From Blepharisma japonicum (lineage: Eukaryota; Ciliophora; Heterotrichea; Heterotrichida; Blepharismidae), in assembly GCA_949751835.1 (NCBI GenBank), contig CATKHK010000002.1:62001-126000 (forward strand): DNA of 64,000 nt, in the 5' to 3' direction. Shown one piece after another: positions 26,024 to 39,000 of this stretch. Below the pieces are notes generated by a model. It was given only the letters and a program-made list of their open reading frames with translations, did not search any database and had not been told where the DNA came from. The translations under genes and the position numbers were made by a program. Numbering within the stretch: the stretch's first letter is position 1; each line of letters opens with the position of its first letter.

Positions 26024-26414
26024 ATTTTAATTTAGGGAATTTTAAATACTGAAAAAATTGAAATAAAGAATAAATTTTTGCAAAAATTGTGGCAGATGCG
26101 CCAAGAGAGGTAATTTAAGCCAAACGGCATTGTTTGCTGACAATGAAGTATCTCTTTGGCATTGTGCCAATTTAACTTCTTTTTCCCACTTAAATGTATG
26201 ATTATTTTTTAACAGTTTATTTATGGGACTGTTCATATCCATATTTTTCAAGTTTAATGATTTCTTATGCAAATAGAGCAATAAAGATTAAAAAATGAAA
26301 TAACTATTTTTTATAACCTAATAAGACATTAATTATCTAATAATTTGTAAATTTTCTTTTATCTCTATAATTACAATAAATTATAAAGAACATAAATTGA
26401 GAATAAATTTTTAA

Positions 26415-26760
26415 AATGCATATTCAGCTTATGTTAAAATCACAACTTTTCAGCTATTAGCTCATGAACTCAAAGTCATTTACCAAGCTTTAGATCGTTT
26501 AACTCATGAAGAGAAGGCCATACTGAAAATGATTCTGCTCCAGAAACAAACCTAGAATCTGTGTCAAAAATACTACTTTTATAAGAGAAAGAATCAAAGA
26601 GCTCGTTGGAATGAGTCTTGATGATTTGCAAGAAGAGACTCTTGGAGAAAAAGAAACTATTCGGCAAATAATATACTGCCCCAAATACTTAATGAACACT
26701 TATCTTATGGAACTTCCTATCAGCGATCTTATCGAGCCAGCCATAAATACCTTTCTATAA
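26415..26760 (+). pseudogene. Coding-like fragments in shifting frames, family unknown
   Basis: Two neighbouring stretches look like former coding sequence. One is helical, about 40 codons (about 26419-26553, e.g. LAHELKVIYQALDRLTHEEK). The other is about 60 codons in a different frame (about 26574-26760, e.g. RERIKELVGMSLDDLQEETL and YLMELPISDLIEPAINTFL) and ends in TAA. No 15- or 16-nt GT...AG intron joins them cleanly. This may be a decayed gene or chance. I do not recognise a family. The rest of the gap 26761-27006 shows nothing. Confidence 0.3.
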
Positions 26761-27006
26761 GATTGTCCCACAGAAAGTCTTTATTTCCTACAACTGTAGC
26801 TCAAGATTGTTTTAAATCTGGATGGTATTTGTTTAGCATACTGCTAGGACTTCAAGTTTATTTTTACTAAATTGATGAAGATAATATTTTCTGACGGTAT
26901 TAAATACTGCTAGGATTTATACATTATCATTGTCTTCGTTGATTTAATTACCTATGGAGACGCTATAATAAGAATAATTTGTCCGATTTTATATAATCAT
27001 TTTTAA

Positions 27007-30000
27007 TTAATCCTCGTTATCATGCTTAAACGATTTTTTTGATAAAAGTCTTTGAACTTCTAGCCTATGTAAATTATTTGAAGCTGTATATTGCAGGCTA
27101 TTATTCGCTTCTTCATCATTTCTACTATTTTGAGCCTTAGGATTACTCTTCAAGTAATAGTTTGCAAAAACCTTTGGCATAGTTTTAAATGATCTTATAG
27201 CTTCTGCAAAATTCTCAGGAAAAAGCAAAAGTACGCACGAAGTAATCGCCTCCACAGGTTTACTTACAGGTGACAAAATCGAAAATTCCGGTTTATCCCT
27301 CCTCAAACTCCCAAACAGTACAATTCCTCCTCTTCTCAAATCAATTATATCCCCAGTCAAAAAATACCTAATTTTTGAGCATTTTATCATTCTCATCAAA
27401 TGCTCTTCTTCAACCCCTTCAAACCCAAGCTTTTCTACATTTAACGAAATTAATTCTTCTGACGCCTCCTTATACAAATCTTCAATATATATGTCTTTAT
27501 TAAGCATAGCTGCTGGAATATGCGCAGCAAACACCATTGTAAGTGCTTTTGCAGTCGACGTATTTACTTCATAAATCGGTAGCAGATGCTGCACCCCTAC
27601 AATATTTCCTATCATAAGCTCTTGGTCTATTCACGTTGCTGACTCATGGACTCTTCCATTTATTATTAAATAAGCTCCATCTGCATGCTCTCCTTCTTTA
27701 AAAAGAAACTGTCCTGGCTGATAATGCTTTTCTGTAATCATTGGCAATAATTGTTCAATATCTTTATCAGTCGCATTGCGAAAGCGATTTTTTAATATTT
27801 CTTTAATAGAAGGAATGCTGGGGTTTTGTTGAAAAGTAAGTTGTTTCATGCTATTGTCAATAGCATCAATTAAATGCTCATACTCTATTTCTTTGATTAC
27901 TCCTTGGTGGAAGATTTTATTTATAAGTTTTCGTTGAGAAATCAATAAGGCGTAGCAGGCCATGCTTGAGGTAACCTCAGCGACCACTTCTGGGTAGGAA
28001 TCAGTTATATTGTCTCTTACGAATTCTTTGCAGAGCTCGATTTGGTCATGAGCTTCTTCCATGACTTCATGGAAAATGGCTTCGTCTATATCAATTTCCA
28101 TATTGTCCATTAATTCTTCAGCTTCGTAATGGGCGCTTATAAAGGTACTGGCAGCGTCATAAGTAAGAATGACAATGTCGTATAATAAATTTTTAAAAAT
28201 TTTTCCGATTAGTGGGAGTCCTGAAAAATAATTGTAAATACTCATAAGACGCTTATTGTAAAGCTCTCTTTCTAGATGCTCCCAGTCTGCCATTTTTGAA
28301 TCTTCTTTGTCTAATGCTCTGTTGCAGGATTCAATTAAAATTAGAGATGCATAGCCTGAGCATTGCCCTGAGTTGAACTCTTGCCAATAAATACCTTTAA
28401 GCGTTGTAAAATATCTTCTTCTAGTTTCTTTTATTAAGGCATTTAGGGATAGGCTGAATTTGCTTGTGTATCTTGATAGTAGTTCTTCTGGGCTATCACC
28501 TTGGTGTTTTCTTAAAATATTGGCTCCTACATTTGTATTTTTCATAATTTGTACAAGTAAATTTTTCGGACCTGCAAGCTTCATAACTTTATCCCATTTA
28601 ACTAAATTAAATTGCTTATCGGATCTCATTTTTTCAACCTTTTTAGCAGTATGCTGCAATATTGCAGTCGTAACCCCAACTAGCATATTTTCTTCAACCT
28701 CGCTAAGAGTTTCCATCCCAAATTTTTTGACTGCAAATTTCATAGCAAAGCTATCAAAAATAATACTCAGCCCTGAAATCCCAATTGTAAAGAATAGAAG
28801 TATAACTCTAAAGTGTGAATCCAGATCATCCTCATGAAAAACAATTAAAGCTAAAGACGTCGCAATGACTCCTTTTAGCCCTGAAAAAGTCATAACTATC
28901 ACTTCTTTTATTGTTATTCCGTAACCGAAAAATTTCAGCACAGGATAATGGATTAAAATAACAACCCCTCTAACAAGGTGCAAAAAAATAAAAAGCGTTC
29001 CCATCATAACCACATCTTTAAGCTCAAGTGAGGATTCCTTCACAAAAAACATCCCCAGCAGCATCCCAGCAATAATAAATACAATCGACTCTACAGAAGT
29101 TCCTATAATATTCCAAAAATTGTGCAGTGATTTTTCTGCTATAGGACTTATCAGTGTTTTTCCATATGCTGACATATAAAGTCCTAAAGTTACCACTGAA
29201 ATTGCGCCAGATGAATTAATTTCATTAGAAGTATAAAACAATAAATAAGCAGCGGCAAATGTAAGTAAAGTCTCTTGGATTGAGTCATTAACCATCCTTT
29301 TAATAGCCCATCCCATAGCAATGGCAAATGAAATTCCCAATACAAATCCTGTGCAAGTCAGATTTACGAACTGAGCTATGCTACCCGCAACATTGGTAGA
29401 GCCTAAAGCATGGTCTAGCATAATATTAAAAAAAACCAATACTGTGGCTTCATTTAACAGTGTTTCTCCTTCTATAAGAGTTTTAAATCTATTATCCACA
29501 TGCATTTCTTTTAGCTGTGCCACAACTGCAACATGGTCAGTTGCACTTAAAATGACACCAAGTAAAAACGCATCATACCATAGAAATTGATAATCAAGGA
29601 AAACATTTACCACAACAGCTGTAAGAATTGCTGATAAAATTACCACAGTAGTTGCTAATGGAAGAATTTGTCAAATTTCACGTTTAAAAGTATACCAGTC
29701 TGATGAAAAAGCTGCTTCAAATATTAAAGCAGGAAGGATACAAAGGGTAACCAATTCAGGATTTAAAGAATCTATTCGGGAAACTGAAGAATCAATGTGA
29801 GCTATCACACCTCCAATGACCCTAAAAAGTGTCCCAATTAATAGAAGAATTGGGGAAACAGGGACTTTGAAGTGCTTTTTAAGCTCATAACTAACAATGA
29901 TAAGAAGGATTGAGATAAAGGTAAAAAGAACAATGTCAGGGATCAGCTTCTCATCTTCTTCTGTATGCTCACAGGATTCCGAAATATTTTGCCCTTCTGA

Positions 30001-30015
30001 GCTTGCTTCACTCAT
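27007..30015 (-). CDS. CPA1 Na+/H+ exchanger with C-terminal cyclic-nucleotide-binding-like domain (SOS1/SLC9C-like)
   Basis: A 1,002-aa membrane antiporter exchanging Na+ for H+. About 12 hydrophobic segments fill residues 30-440. The cation site region reads GVILSATDHVAVVAQL, then EGETLLNEATVLVFFN, where the usual Asn-Asp pair is Asn188-Glu189. The long cytosolic tail has a helical region with RRRYFTTLKGIYWQEF, as in SOS1-type proteins, then a cyclic-nucleotide-binding-like fold at about 775-900 (YQPGQFLFKEGEHADGAYL, INGRV). I see no separate voltage-sensor helix set, so the architecture is nearer SOS1 than sperm SLC9C1. Two TGA=Trp codons join three apparent pieces. Its start lies 26 bp downstream of the stop of the giant EF-hand gene on the same strand. 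Confidence 0.87.
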
Positions 30016-30041
30016 TTATTTTTATTATTACTTTTAAATTA

Positions 30042-33000
30042 TTACTGCTGAAACCCTCCAATTCCTTGCTCTCTCAATAAAGCTTCAGCGCCTGGGGTAG
30101 CCATAATAGCTTTTAGCAGCTTTGGCCTTACTTTTTCTAAAAATTCTGTAAAAAGGCTCCTCAGCACCATTGCTAGGTTTCTCCCACTTTTGGTGTCAGC
30201 TGTTCTATTAGAAATCACCAGGCACTTGCATAAGGTTGATAAGGTATCAGTGGCAGGGCACAATGCGGCATCTTGGCACTTTTCACTACCATTGAGTACT
30301 GCAAATAAAATTTTCACAGCTGCATCTTTGGTGTCATAAGGCTCTGATTTTAGCTTTACAAGTCTGACAATTGGAGCTATAAAAATGGGGTTTTCAAAGC
30401 ATTTGGCAATATCTCGCTTAATTTCTAGAACTTTGAGTTCTCTTTCTTTTTCTAGTTTTAAGAATTCTTCAGTGTATTCGATTTTTCCTATTGGTGCAGT
30501 TTTAGCTGGCTGTGGAGGTATTATGGATTTACTGTCAGATTTATAAGTGGCTGCAGGTGGCTTTGTGTCAGATCTAAAAGTTACTGTTGGTTTTGTAGTT
30601 TGGTATTGTTTATTTTCTCCTTGAGTCATAGAAGTATTTGTTTTATAAGTTTGGTTTCCTATATTAGTTTTGCTGATTTCACTTTGCTTTTTTTCTTCTT
30701 CTTGCTTCTTTTCTTCTCTTTCCATGGTTTCCAAAATTTCTTTTTCCAGGACTGGGATTTCTTTTATTTTGCAGCCTTTAGAAATTTCAAGCATAATAAG
30801 AGTGGCTTCAAATCGGACTTGGAAATCAGGGTCTTGGAGACAGTGTAAAATATGTTTGGGAAGCCTAAAATCTCTTGCAGCTTCTAATTTATTTTCATTT
30901 CCAAGCTGAATCATAGCCCGGATATGCCGAATCGCATTTCTCCTTGCAGTCACGCTTGAGCTTTCTCTTTTAAGCAGTGCAAAATTTTCAGCTAACATTA
31001 ATAATTCACTAGAATAATCAGGGTGCTTATTATTTTTAGTATACTCAGCCACATATGGATAGCAGCATGGTGGCATGCCTAAATCTGCAATAATATTTAA
31101 AAAAATTGTGTCAAAATTAATTTTCATTTCAAAATTCATATAGGTTAATAGCTCCAAACATTCTTTTATAGCTGAGTCTTCTCCTCTTTTATAATAAGAA
31201 ATAGAAATAGCTACTAGCATATCAAAAACTTTGTCATTTATAGCTTGCTTTATAAGCTCAGAGCTTGGCGAGCTTAAATCTTCTAGGTTCTTTTTTTCTT
31301 TTTCTTCAATAGTGAAGGAATTCATTGTTACAAGTTTTGACATATTTCTAGCAGTCATAAAACCGCCTGGAGTATCAAAAAAGCAGGCATTTAAGTAATG
31401 GATTATCTGCAAGGTCGTATCTAAAAATTCTATTTGACTGTTTTCACTTATTTGCCGCAATGGTACAGATACTCTTTGAGTAATTACCAGATCTGGGTCT
31501 CTATAATAAAATAAATGGCTTGCAAATCTTTCAGCTTGTTTTTGCTCGAATTGGTCCATCTCAAAAATAGGAGAAGATAACAAGCCTTTTATTGTTGGTC
31601 TCTTTAATGGGTCGACCTGCAAACAAAGAGCTATTAGGTCTAATATTAGCCCAAGCTCGTTTTTCTCAGCATGAGTAGTATTTCTTAAATTAAGGGCCTG
31701 CTCATAAATTTCTTGAAGATCTTTACTTTCTATTCCTTTATAGCTTTCATTATCATCTACTATTCCTGAAAAAGACCCTAATCTTATGCTTCTAATGATC
31801 CCAATATCATTATTTGCTCTATTTACTGCTTTATATTTGACTATTCTAAATCCTGCATATGGGTTATATGGAAAACTTGAGCTTGGGATTATATGTGAAT
31901 TCGGCTGAAAATCAGGGGAAACCACCCCTTTAGCATTGCATCATATCTTATAAGCTTCAAAAAAGGAAGGTGGAGGAACCCCAAATAAGAGAGAATATAA
32001 GATAGCTCCAAAGCTCCAGACGTCTACAGAGGTAGATTGGTCTCTTCGCAAAATGAATTCAGGAGCCAAAAAGGGATTATTCAGAAAATCGCTTTCAGAA
32101 GCAATATTAGAAAGGCAAAGGACAATATCTGGAGCTGAAATTATTTTTCCATTTATATCAATTTTCCCTGATCCTTTTAAGGAGTTCAGCTTAATTTCTG
32201 CATTTTCTGTGATCACAAAAGAAGAAAGATTTAAGTTTCTGAGCGCAAAAGAGTGGGTTTGGACTGTATAAATAAGGTTAAGCAGCTGCTTTCCTAAAAA
32301 TTTCGCTAGATATAAAGCTGCTTTTGTATTATAAAGTATCGGAATTTTAAGCAGCCCACCATTTTGGTCTAATAAATGCTGAATTTCTAGCCCCTTAAGT
32401 CTTTCATACATAACATAAACTTCTTTATCAGTTGGGTCTTTTCCGACTCTTTTTTCATGCACCCCAACACATTTAATCACATTAGCTGTCCTTTCTTGCA
32501 AAAACATATGGAATTCTAGCTCTTTATTCAGATGAAAATCAAGAGGGTTTCCATCAGATGAAATATGTCTCAGACCATCAGGGCAATACATAGTTACTTG
32601 AATTTCTGTTTGGTCTGGCAGTAAAACACCTAAATACTGTTTGGTTGCAAAATTCATGACATAAAGAGAATCAAGGTAAAGCTTGAAATCTTGTGAAGGG
32701 ATCCTAGGGATTAAAGCTTGGCTGATGCCTTGGATAATAGAAGCTTGGACGTTGTAGTCTTGCTTTATAAGCAGTAAATTAGACTCCCTTAAGATCCTTT
32801 CTAATGCATAAGATTCTAAATAGTCAAGAAGCGACTGATATCTTATAACCGCTGATCTTATAAGCCCTAATCCTTCGTTTACTCTATAAACTCCACTATA
32901 GAGCTCAAGTCCTCTTCTTTTCCTCCCTTTGGCTGCTTGTTTATATAGATTTAAAGTTAAATATCCAAAATCCTCAACTATACTTTTCAGCTGCTCCAGC

Positions 33001-36000
33001 GAGTTATATTTCTTGATAGCCTCTTCCATAGCTTCAGTGCAAGGCTGCTTTATATTTTTCCTATCAAAATCTTTCTGTATTTTTTCTAATGTTTCTATTC
33101 CTGCGTCATATTTAGCTGCATCATAGCCATACCCAATAAGTTTATCTTTTAGCTCTTGATAGGACACAGATCCATCAGAATTTATATCAATTGCCTTTAT
33201 TAAGCCATTTAACTCAACTGGGGTCAGATGATAGCCAAGTTTTGTCATAAAAACTTCAAACTCGTGGGTAGAAATTTCTCCAGTTTGGTCTGCGTCTATT
33301 TCAGTGAATAGCTCTTTTAGAGATACTTCTTTTTCGTTTAGCTTGGAGGCTAAATACTCAAAAAGCTCCTTTTCTAGCTGTTTGGCTTGCTGGTTGCTTT
33401 TAGATTCGAATTCGTCTTGAGCTTTTTGTCTTTCTTTTAGAACATAGGAGCTGAGCTGGACGGCATTGGCGATTTTTTTTTCTTCGTTTTTTTGGGCAAT
33501 TTTTTGGTTTTTAGCAGCCATAGCAGCTTGTTCTTGTTTTATATTGGACTCTTGTTGGATGGTTTTGGAAACTTCTAGTAGGAGTATGAAGTTTATAGTT
33601 TCATTTGATTTCGAAATTGCATATGTTGGCTTACTTAGCTGAGAAGGAAGCAAATTAGTGGAGTCTTGTTTTTTAGTACCTTCAATTCCATAGTCTGCAA
33701 GCTCCTCAATATCTTCAAGAGAAAAGCCTTTTATACTTTCAAAAATGTCTCTAAATTCTCTATAAGTGATATATTCTGAGTCAGGCTGTCTTTCTAATGC
33801 TTTTTTCCTAAATTCTGAGGATATTTCAATAAATCTTGATAATAAGCCTCTAGCTAGCTTAGCAGCTGCAGATCTTCAGTGTGAAATATCTTGCCCTGGC
33901 TTTATATTGCTATATGACAAAATTGAGTCTATAAATTCCATATAGTCTATTTTTCCATCATGGTTTTTATCAAAAGCTTCAGAAAGTGACATGATTTCTT
34001 CATTATTTAACCTAATGTCCACATATCCCAATATTTGGCCAAGTTCATTGGCATTTATAGACCCATCCCCATTAGTATCAAAAAGAGCAAAAGCTCTTTT
34101 AATTGAAATTTGTGAGCCTCTCAGCGCCAGACTGATTTTTTCAAGCGCTTTTTCAACAGTATCCTGCACCTTTAAAGTAGCAATTGACCTCATATTACTA
34201 TCCATAAGCCCAGGGACATCTCTGAAGACTTCAGCAGTAAAATCTTTATAATCGATAGTAGGGCCTTGCATTAATAAATTAGAAAGGACATTTTCTGGGA
34301 TAGTTGGGACTGAAAACCGTAGGGTGTTAATAAAATCGTGGATATCAATAACACGGTCTGAGCCTTGTTTTGGCTGCAAATTCCAAGAATTGAATATTTC
34401 TAAAACTGTGCTATTAAATGGTCTCTGACTGGAGCATTTTTCAATAATTTCTCTGATTTCCCACTTCCAAGAGTCTCTTGGTTTTAGCGCTTTTTCACTA
34501 ATTTGTCTTAATTTAGTCAAAAATTGTGAAAAATGCAAATTATGGGTATCCATGACTAATTTTACCACAAGATCAGCAATTCCAGAACTTCCAGGGATAT
34601 TATAATATTTTTCTAATAAACTTCTGACCTCAACTGGCCCTAGCATCCCATCAGAATTTGCTACCTCATGCAAGCACTCTTTCAATAGTTTTTCATCCAA
34701 TAATAAACAGTCCGAAATAAATTTATTTAAAAATTCTTTATCAGGCAGCACCGTAGGGTTAAATTTAAAAGAGTTCGGCAAGCGATTTATGTGCTTTAAA
34801 AAATGAGTCCTAAAAATCCCAGGTGTTTTATTAGAAGGCATTGCTAAGAAAATCCCAGCTTTATGTATCAATTCTTCATTCGAGCTTGGGCTTAAACTTT
34901 TTGCTTTATCACAAAATTCCTGAATAGAAATACACTCAATAATTGTCCCTTGGTCCACAAAAAATATATCTAAAGGATACCGCAAATGAATAAGCCTGCA
35001 TTTAAGCTCAGTCAATAATAAATCCACCTCATCAATCTGTTGGGCGATTGACCCTGAATATACTTCTTTTATAAACAACCCAATCTTTAGAAAATTTTCT
35101 TCATCAGTAAATAAAGAAAAAGAAGATCTCAGAATATCATTATCTATTGAAATTTGGCAGATTTTAAAGCACCTTGCGAACTGCTCAAAAGTAAGTTTTC
35201 CAGTAGACTTATCGTCCATCTCAATAATAGTGTATTGCAGCCTCAGACCATGCTTAGGAAATATACAAGCCCGTAATGAGTTTATAATATCAGTCGGCTT
35301 AGAAATGCTTAAAATTTTTTGTGCTAAAATATCTTCATTAAAAAGACCCAAAAATTTTTTTATTTCAATTTTTGTCAAGCCGCTTGGGTCAAGCTCATCG
35401 AGCATCCCTTCTGCTTGGCCTTCAGTTATGTCTCCTAAGCTTAAAATGAACTGTTTTAAGGTATTTCTGAAAATCATCCCAGTGGCTTTTATTTCTCGCT
35501 CTTTTATATTATCAATGATATTTAAATTTTGCTCGCGGATTTTTTTAGAAATTATGCTAAATCCAGGGTGCTTGTAAGTTTTTGTAAGTAGAATTGGGCT
35601 TGTTCTGAGCTGGACATCAAGGGTATCTACAAGTATTTCAAATTGCGGATAAATAATGCCTTGTAAAGCTCCGTACTGAGCCAGTACACTATAAAATTCA
35701 TTTGTACTGACATTTCCTGTCTTAAACTGTTTTCGTGATGGTAAAAACCCTATTTGTTTGACGACTTCTGGGAATCCTTGGTCAAAAAGTATGGCTTTTA
35801 TAATTAAACAGTGAAGCTCTCTTTTTAGGCTCTCATTTAACCGCATCTGCTGCATAATTGCTTCTAGCTGGGTATTTATGTGTGCTTTATATTCAAGCAT
35901 GCTCTTTTTCCTATATGATTTAAATAGTTCACATAAATTATTTTTTATAGGTTCCGGGACTGGCCAATCGTGCTGCTCAGCTGGGATATTTAAATTCATC

Positions 36001-39000
36001 CTTTGTAGTGCCCAGATGTGTAGAGTCCCTGATACAAGCTTACTTGAGCTAGCTGCTAAATGTAAGGTTAAAAGCCATTCTCTGTTATTATGCCGGACTG
36101 CTCGTAGTTTATAACAGTGCTTGTCCTTGGTGCTCATAACTCCGACACAGCTTAACACTTGGTTTGTTTTTGTTAATTGTTCTTGCATTTGCCGGTATTT
36201 TCCAGGCTTATTTGCATATACAGGAAGGTTATGAGGCTCTGTTAGCTTATAAGGAACACCAGTCGGGCTCCAAAATTTAATAAGCTGATCGCTGCCTGCT
36301 GTCACAATTAGCTGAGAAATCGGTAAATAATCAATATCTATTACAGAACCATCGTGGGCAGATACTTTTTTATATGGCTTTACAGTCCATGGCGGATTTA
36401 TTTGGAATTTATCAAATAAATCTTTTTTAAGATTCCATAACAGCAGCTCACAAGGCGGCAATGCACATGTAGGGACCTGGGCGAGTTGAGGCTTAAGAGC
36501 TCTTCTTTCAGCTGAAATAATGACATTAGGGGCTTGTATATATTTCATTATTGGTGGAAACCCATTCCAATGTCCTACAAGTTTCGCAAGAATTTTCCCA
36601 CTGATATGTTTCAAAAAAATTACTGATGTCATAGGTTCTCTAGCAGAATATGCAAGAATATTAAAATCGTCTAAAAACGCAAAATCTTCTATTATAGCTG
36701 CTTGTTCCTGAGCTGTTGGAGTAACTAATATAACTCCTGGCCTTTTTGCAGCAGCCACTAAATTTATATACTCTTCTTTTTCAAAAATATCCAAATAATC
36801 GACATTTCCAAAATTATCATAAGACAGATCTCTTTCTATCACAATATCAAGCTCTCTGGCTGTTATCCCTACTGGAAGTGACAGCAATAAAGTTGAAAAC
36901 TCATGCTTTGGCAAGCTGCCTTGGCCTGATTGGTCTAATTCTTTACAAAGTTTATACAGATCAATTCCTAGCTCAAGTGTCTTGTGTAGAATATATTTAA
37001 GCGAGTCTTTTGGGAACTCAGAACTTCTCAAGGTATTTAAAGCAGACATAGGACCTATTTTATTTCTTGATAAAAATGTCATGAATTCTAGGTAGTTTAT
37101 AGAGCCGTTATTATCACGGTCTGCTATTTGTATAAGGACTTCTATATCTCTTTCAGACACAAAGGGGCTGAGCATGGTAGATAAAGCTCGGAAAAACTCT
37201 GAGCGGGTGATAACTCCACTGTTATCAGAGTCAAACACAGAAAAAAGCTGCTGTGCTGAGTATCCTTTATTTTCTAGTGCTTTAAATAGCTTATAAAGCG
37301 TTTCTTTTACTTTTTCGTTATCATTGACATGGGTTACCCACTCAGGGATTTCAATCTGTGCCTTTCCTTGCTCTTCATTATCTTCTACAGTCTGTTTTCT
37401 ATAGTACAAAGCTCCCCAAAATTCATCAATGGACACAGACCCAGTCGAATTTACATCCATAGCCCTAAAAAGTCCTTTTATTTGGGCTTCTGTCATAGGC
37501 AAATTTAAGTCTAAAATTGCACTTTTAAGCTCCTCATAAGAAATCACGCCATCCCCATTTCTGTCTAATAGCTTAAAAACACGGTCTTCGTGAATGCCAA
37601 TTTTCCCACATTCTTTTATGACGTATACAAGCTGGTCTAAGGCGTCTAAAATTGGCTTAGGAATTTGCAGCTCATTGATGGTGACGCGGATTCTTCATAA
37701 GAGGTTAAAAGAGACTGGATCGTAGCAGTAGACAAAGCCATTAACACAGGTAGCGTTTATGAGGATTCTTTTTTGGGTAGATAAAGATATTATGTTAGGA
37801 AAAAGGTCTCTGTGGCGGTAATTATAAGCTTTTTCTACATAGTCGTTGCTGGCTGACTTGCTAAGGACACTTATTCTTTGGATTGGCACACTTGTGTTTT
37901 GTATAAGTTCCCACACATCAATGACCCATTGCTTATTGAGAGTATAAAGCCTATTTGAAGACTCATCACAAGCAGCTCCAAGCAAAGGTACATTTTGAAG
38001 AGGCGCCCGAGTCCCTAAATGAAGAGAAGACAATGAAGCTCCAGAGGCTAAGTCAAACTGTGCCAAGCAGCCTTGGTGATCTAAATACCCAGCACGGCCC
38101 AGCAGTCCTGATCCTCATAAAGACCTTGGAAGTGGGTTATTAATGGGCTGTTCCCATTCTTGGTCCCACACATAAACATGCTTAATTATGCCGCGTTTTT
38201 CAAATTGCTTTTGAATGGACCTTGCCAGCTTAATAGACTCTCCATGGGCAACTGCGCTAGTTAATATTGGCATCAAAAATTCATTTTTTATCATTTCTTG
38301 GAGTTCTTTACTTTGAGCTTTGAGGACTATTTGGCTTTCCTGCGGCTTTGGAACCAGTTTTGATGCTCTTTCTTGTAGAGTTGGCTTAGTTTTTGCAGGG
38401 GAAATACCTCTTGTCCCACGGAATGAGCCTTTTCCTGAGCTTCTATAAGACTGCCCTTTATTGGTAGCTGTAGTTTTGGCAATAATGGAGCCCATGAGGG
38501 ATTTTTTTTTCTTTTCCTCTTCTTCTTTTTTAAGCTTGGCCTCATAGAGCTCTTTTTCTTTTTTCTTCTGTTCTTCTAGCTTCTTTTTTCATGGATCTCT
38601 TTCAGCTTCAAGCCTGTCCATTATTTTTTTCCTTTCTTCGTCTTCGATTCTTTTTTGCTGATTTTCGATTTCTTCTCGCAAGGTTGGTTTTACTTCGGGA
38701 ATTGGCTCTTTTGGAGAAACTTTTGGGGTTTCTGATGGTTTTTGGGTTTCTTGAGGTTTGGCTAAGTCAAACTTTTTTTCTTGAGAGGCTTTTTTGGTGG
38801 ATTCTTCAGGTTTTCTGCTAAATTCTTCAGGTTTTCTGCCAAACTCTTCAGGTTTTCTGCCAAGTTCTTCAGGCTTTCTGCCAAACTCTTCAGGTTTTCT
38901 ACCAAATTCTTCAGGCTTTCTGCCAAACTCTTCAGGTTTTCTACCAAATTCTTCAGGCTTTCTGCCAAATTCTCCAGGTCTCTTCGTTTCTTCAGCATTT

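Larger units (their letters stand above)
25159..26390 (+). repeat. Imperfect direct segmental duplication (flank of the B-box gene)
   Basis: The block from about 24861 to 25550 (3' end of the B-box gene plus downstream DNA) is repeated at about 25737-26390. Shared non-coding landmarks include ttaatttagggaattttaaa, gcgccaagagaggtaattta and tttatgggactgttca, present once in each copy. Differences are scattered substitutions and small indels. The copies are separated by about 180 bp of less AT-rich DNA. Confidence 0.8.
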
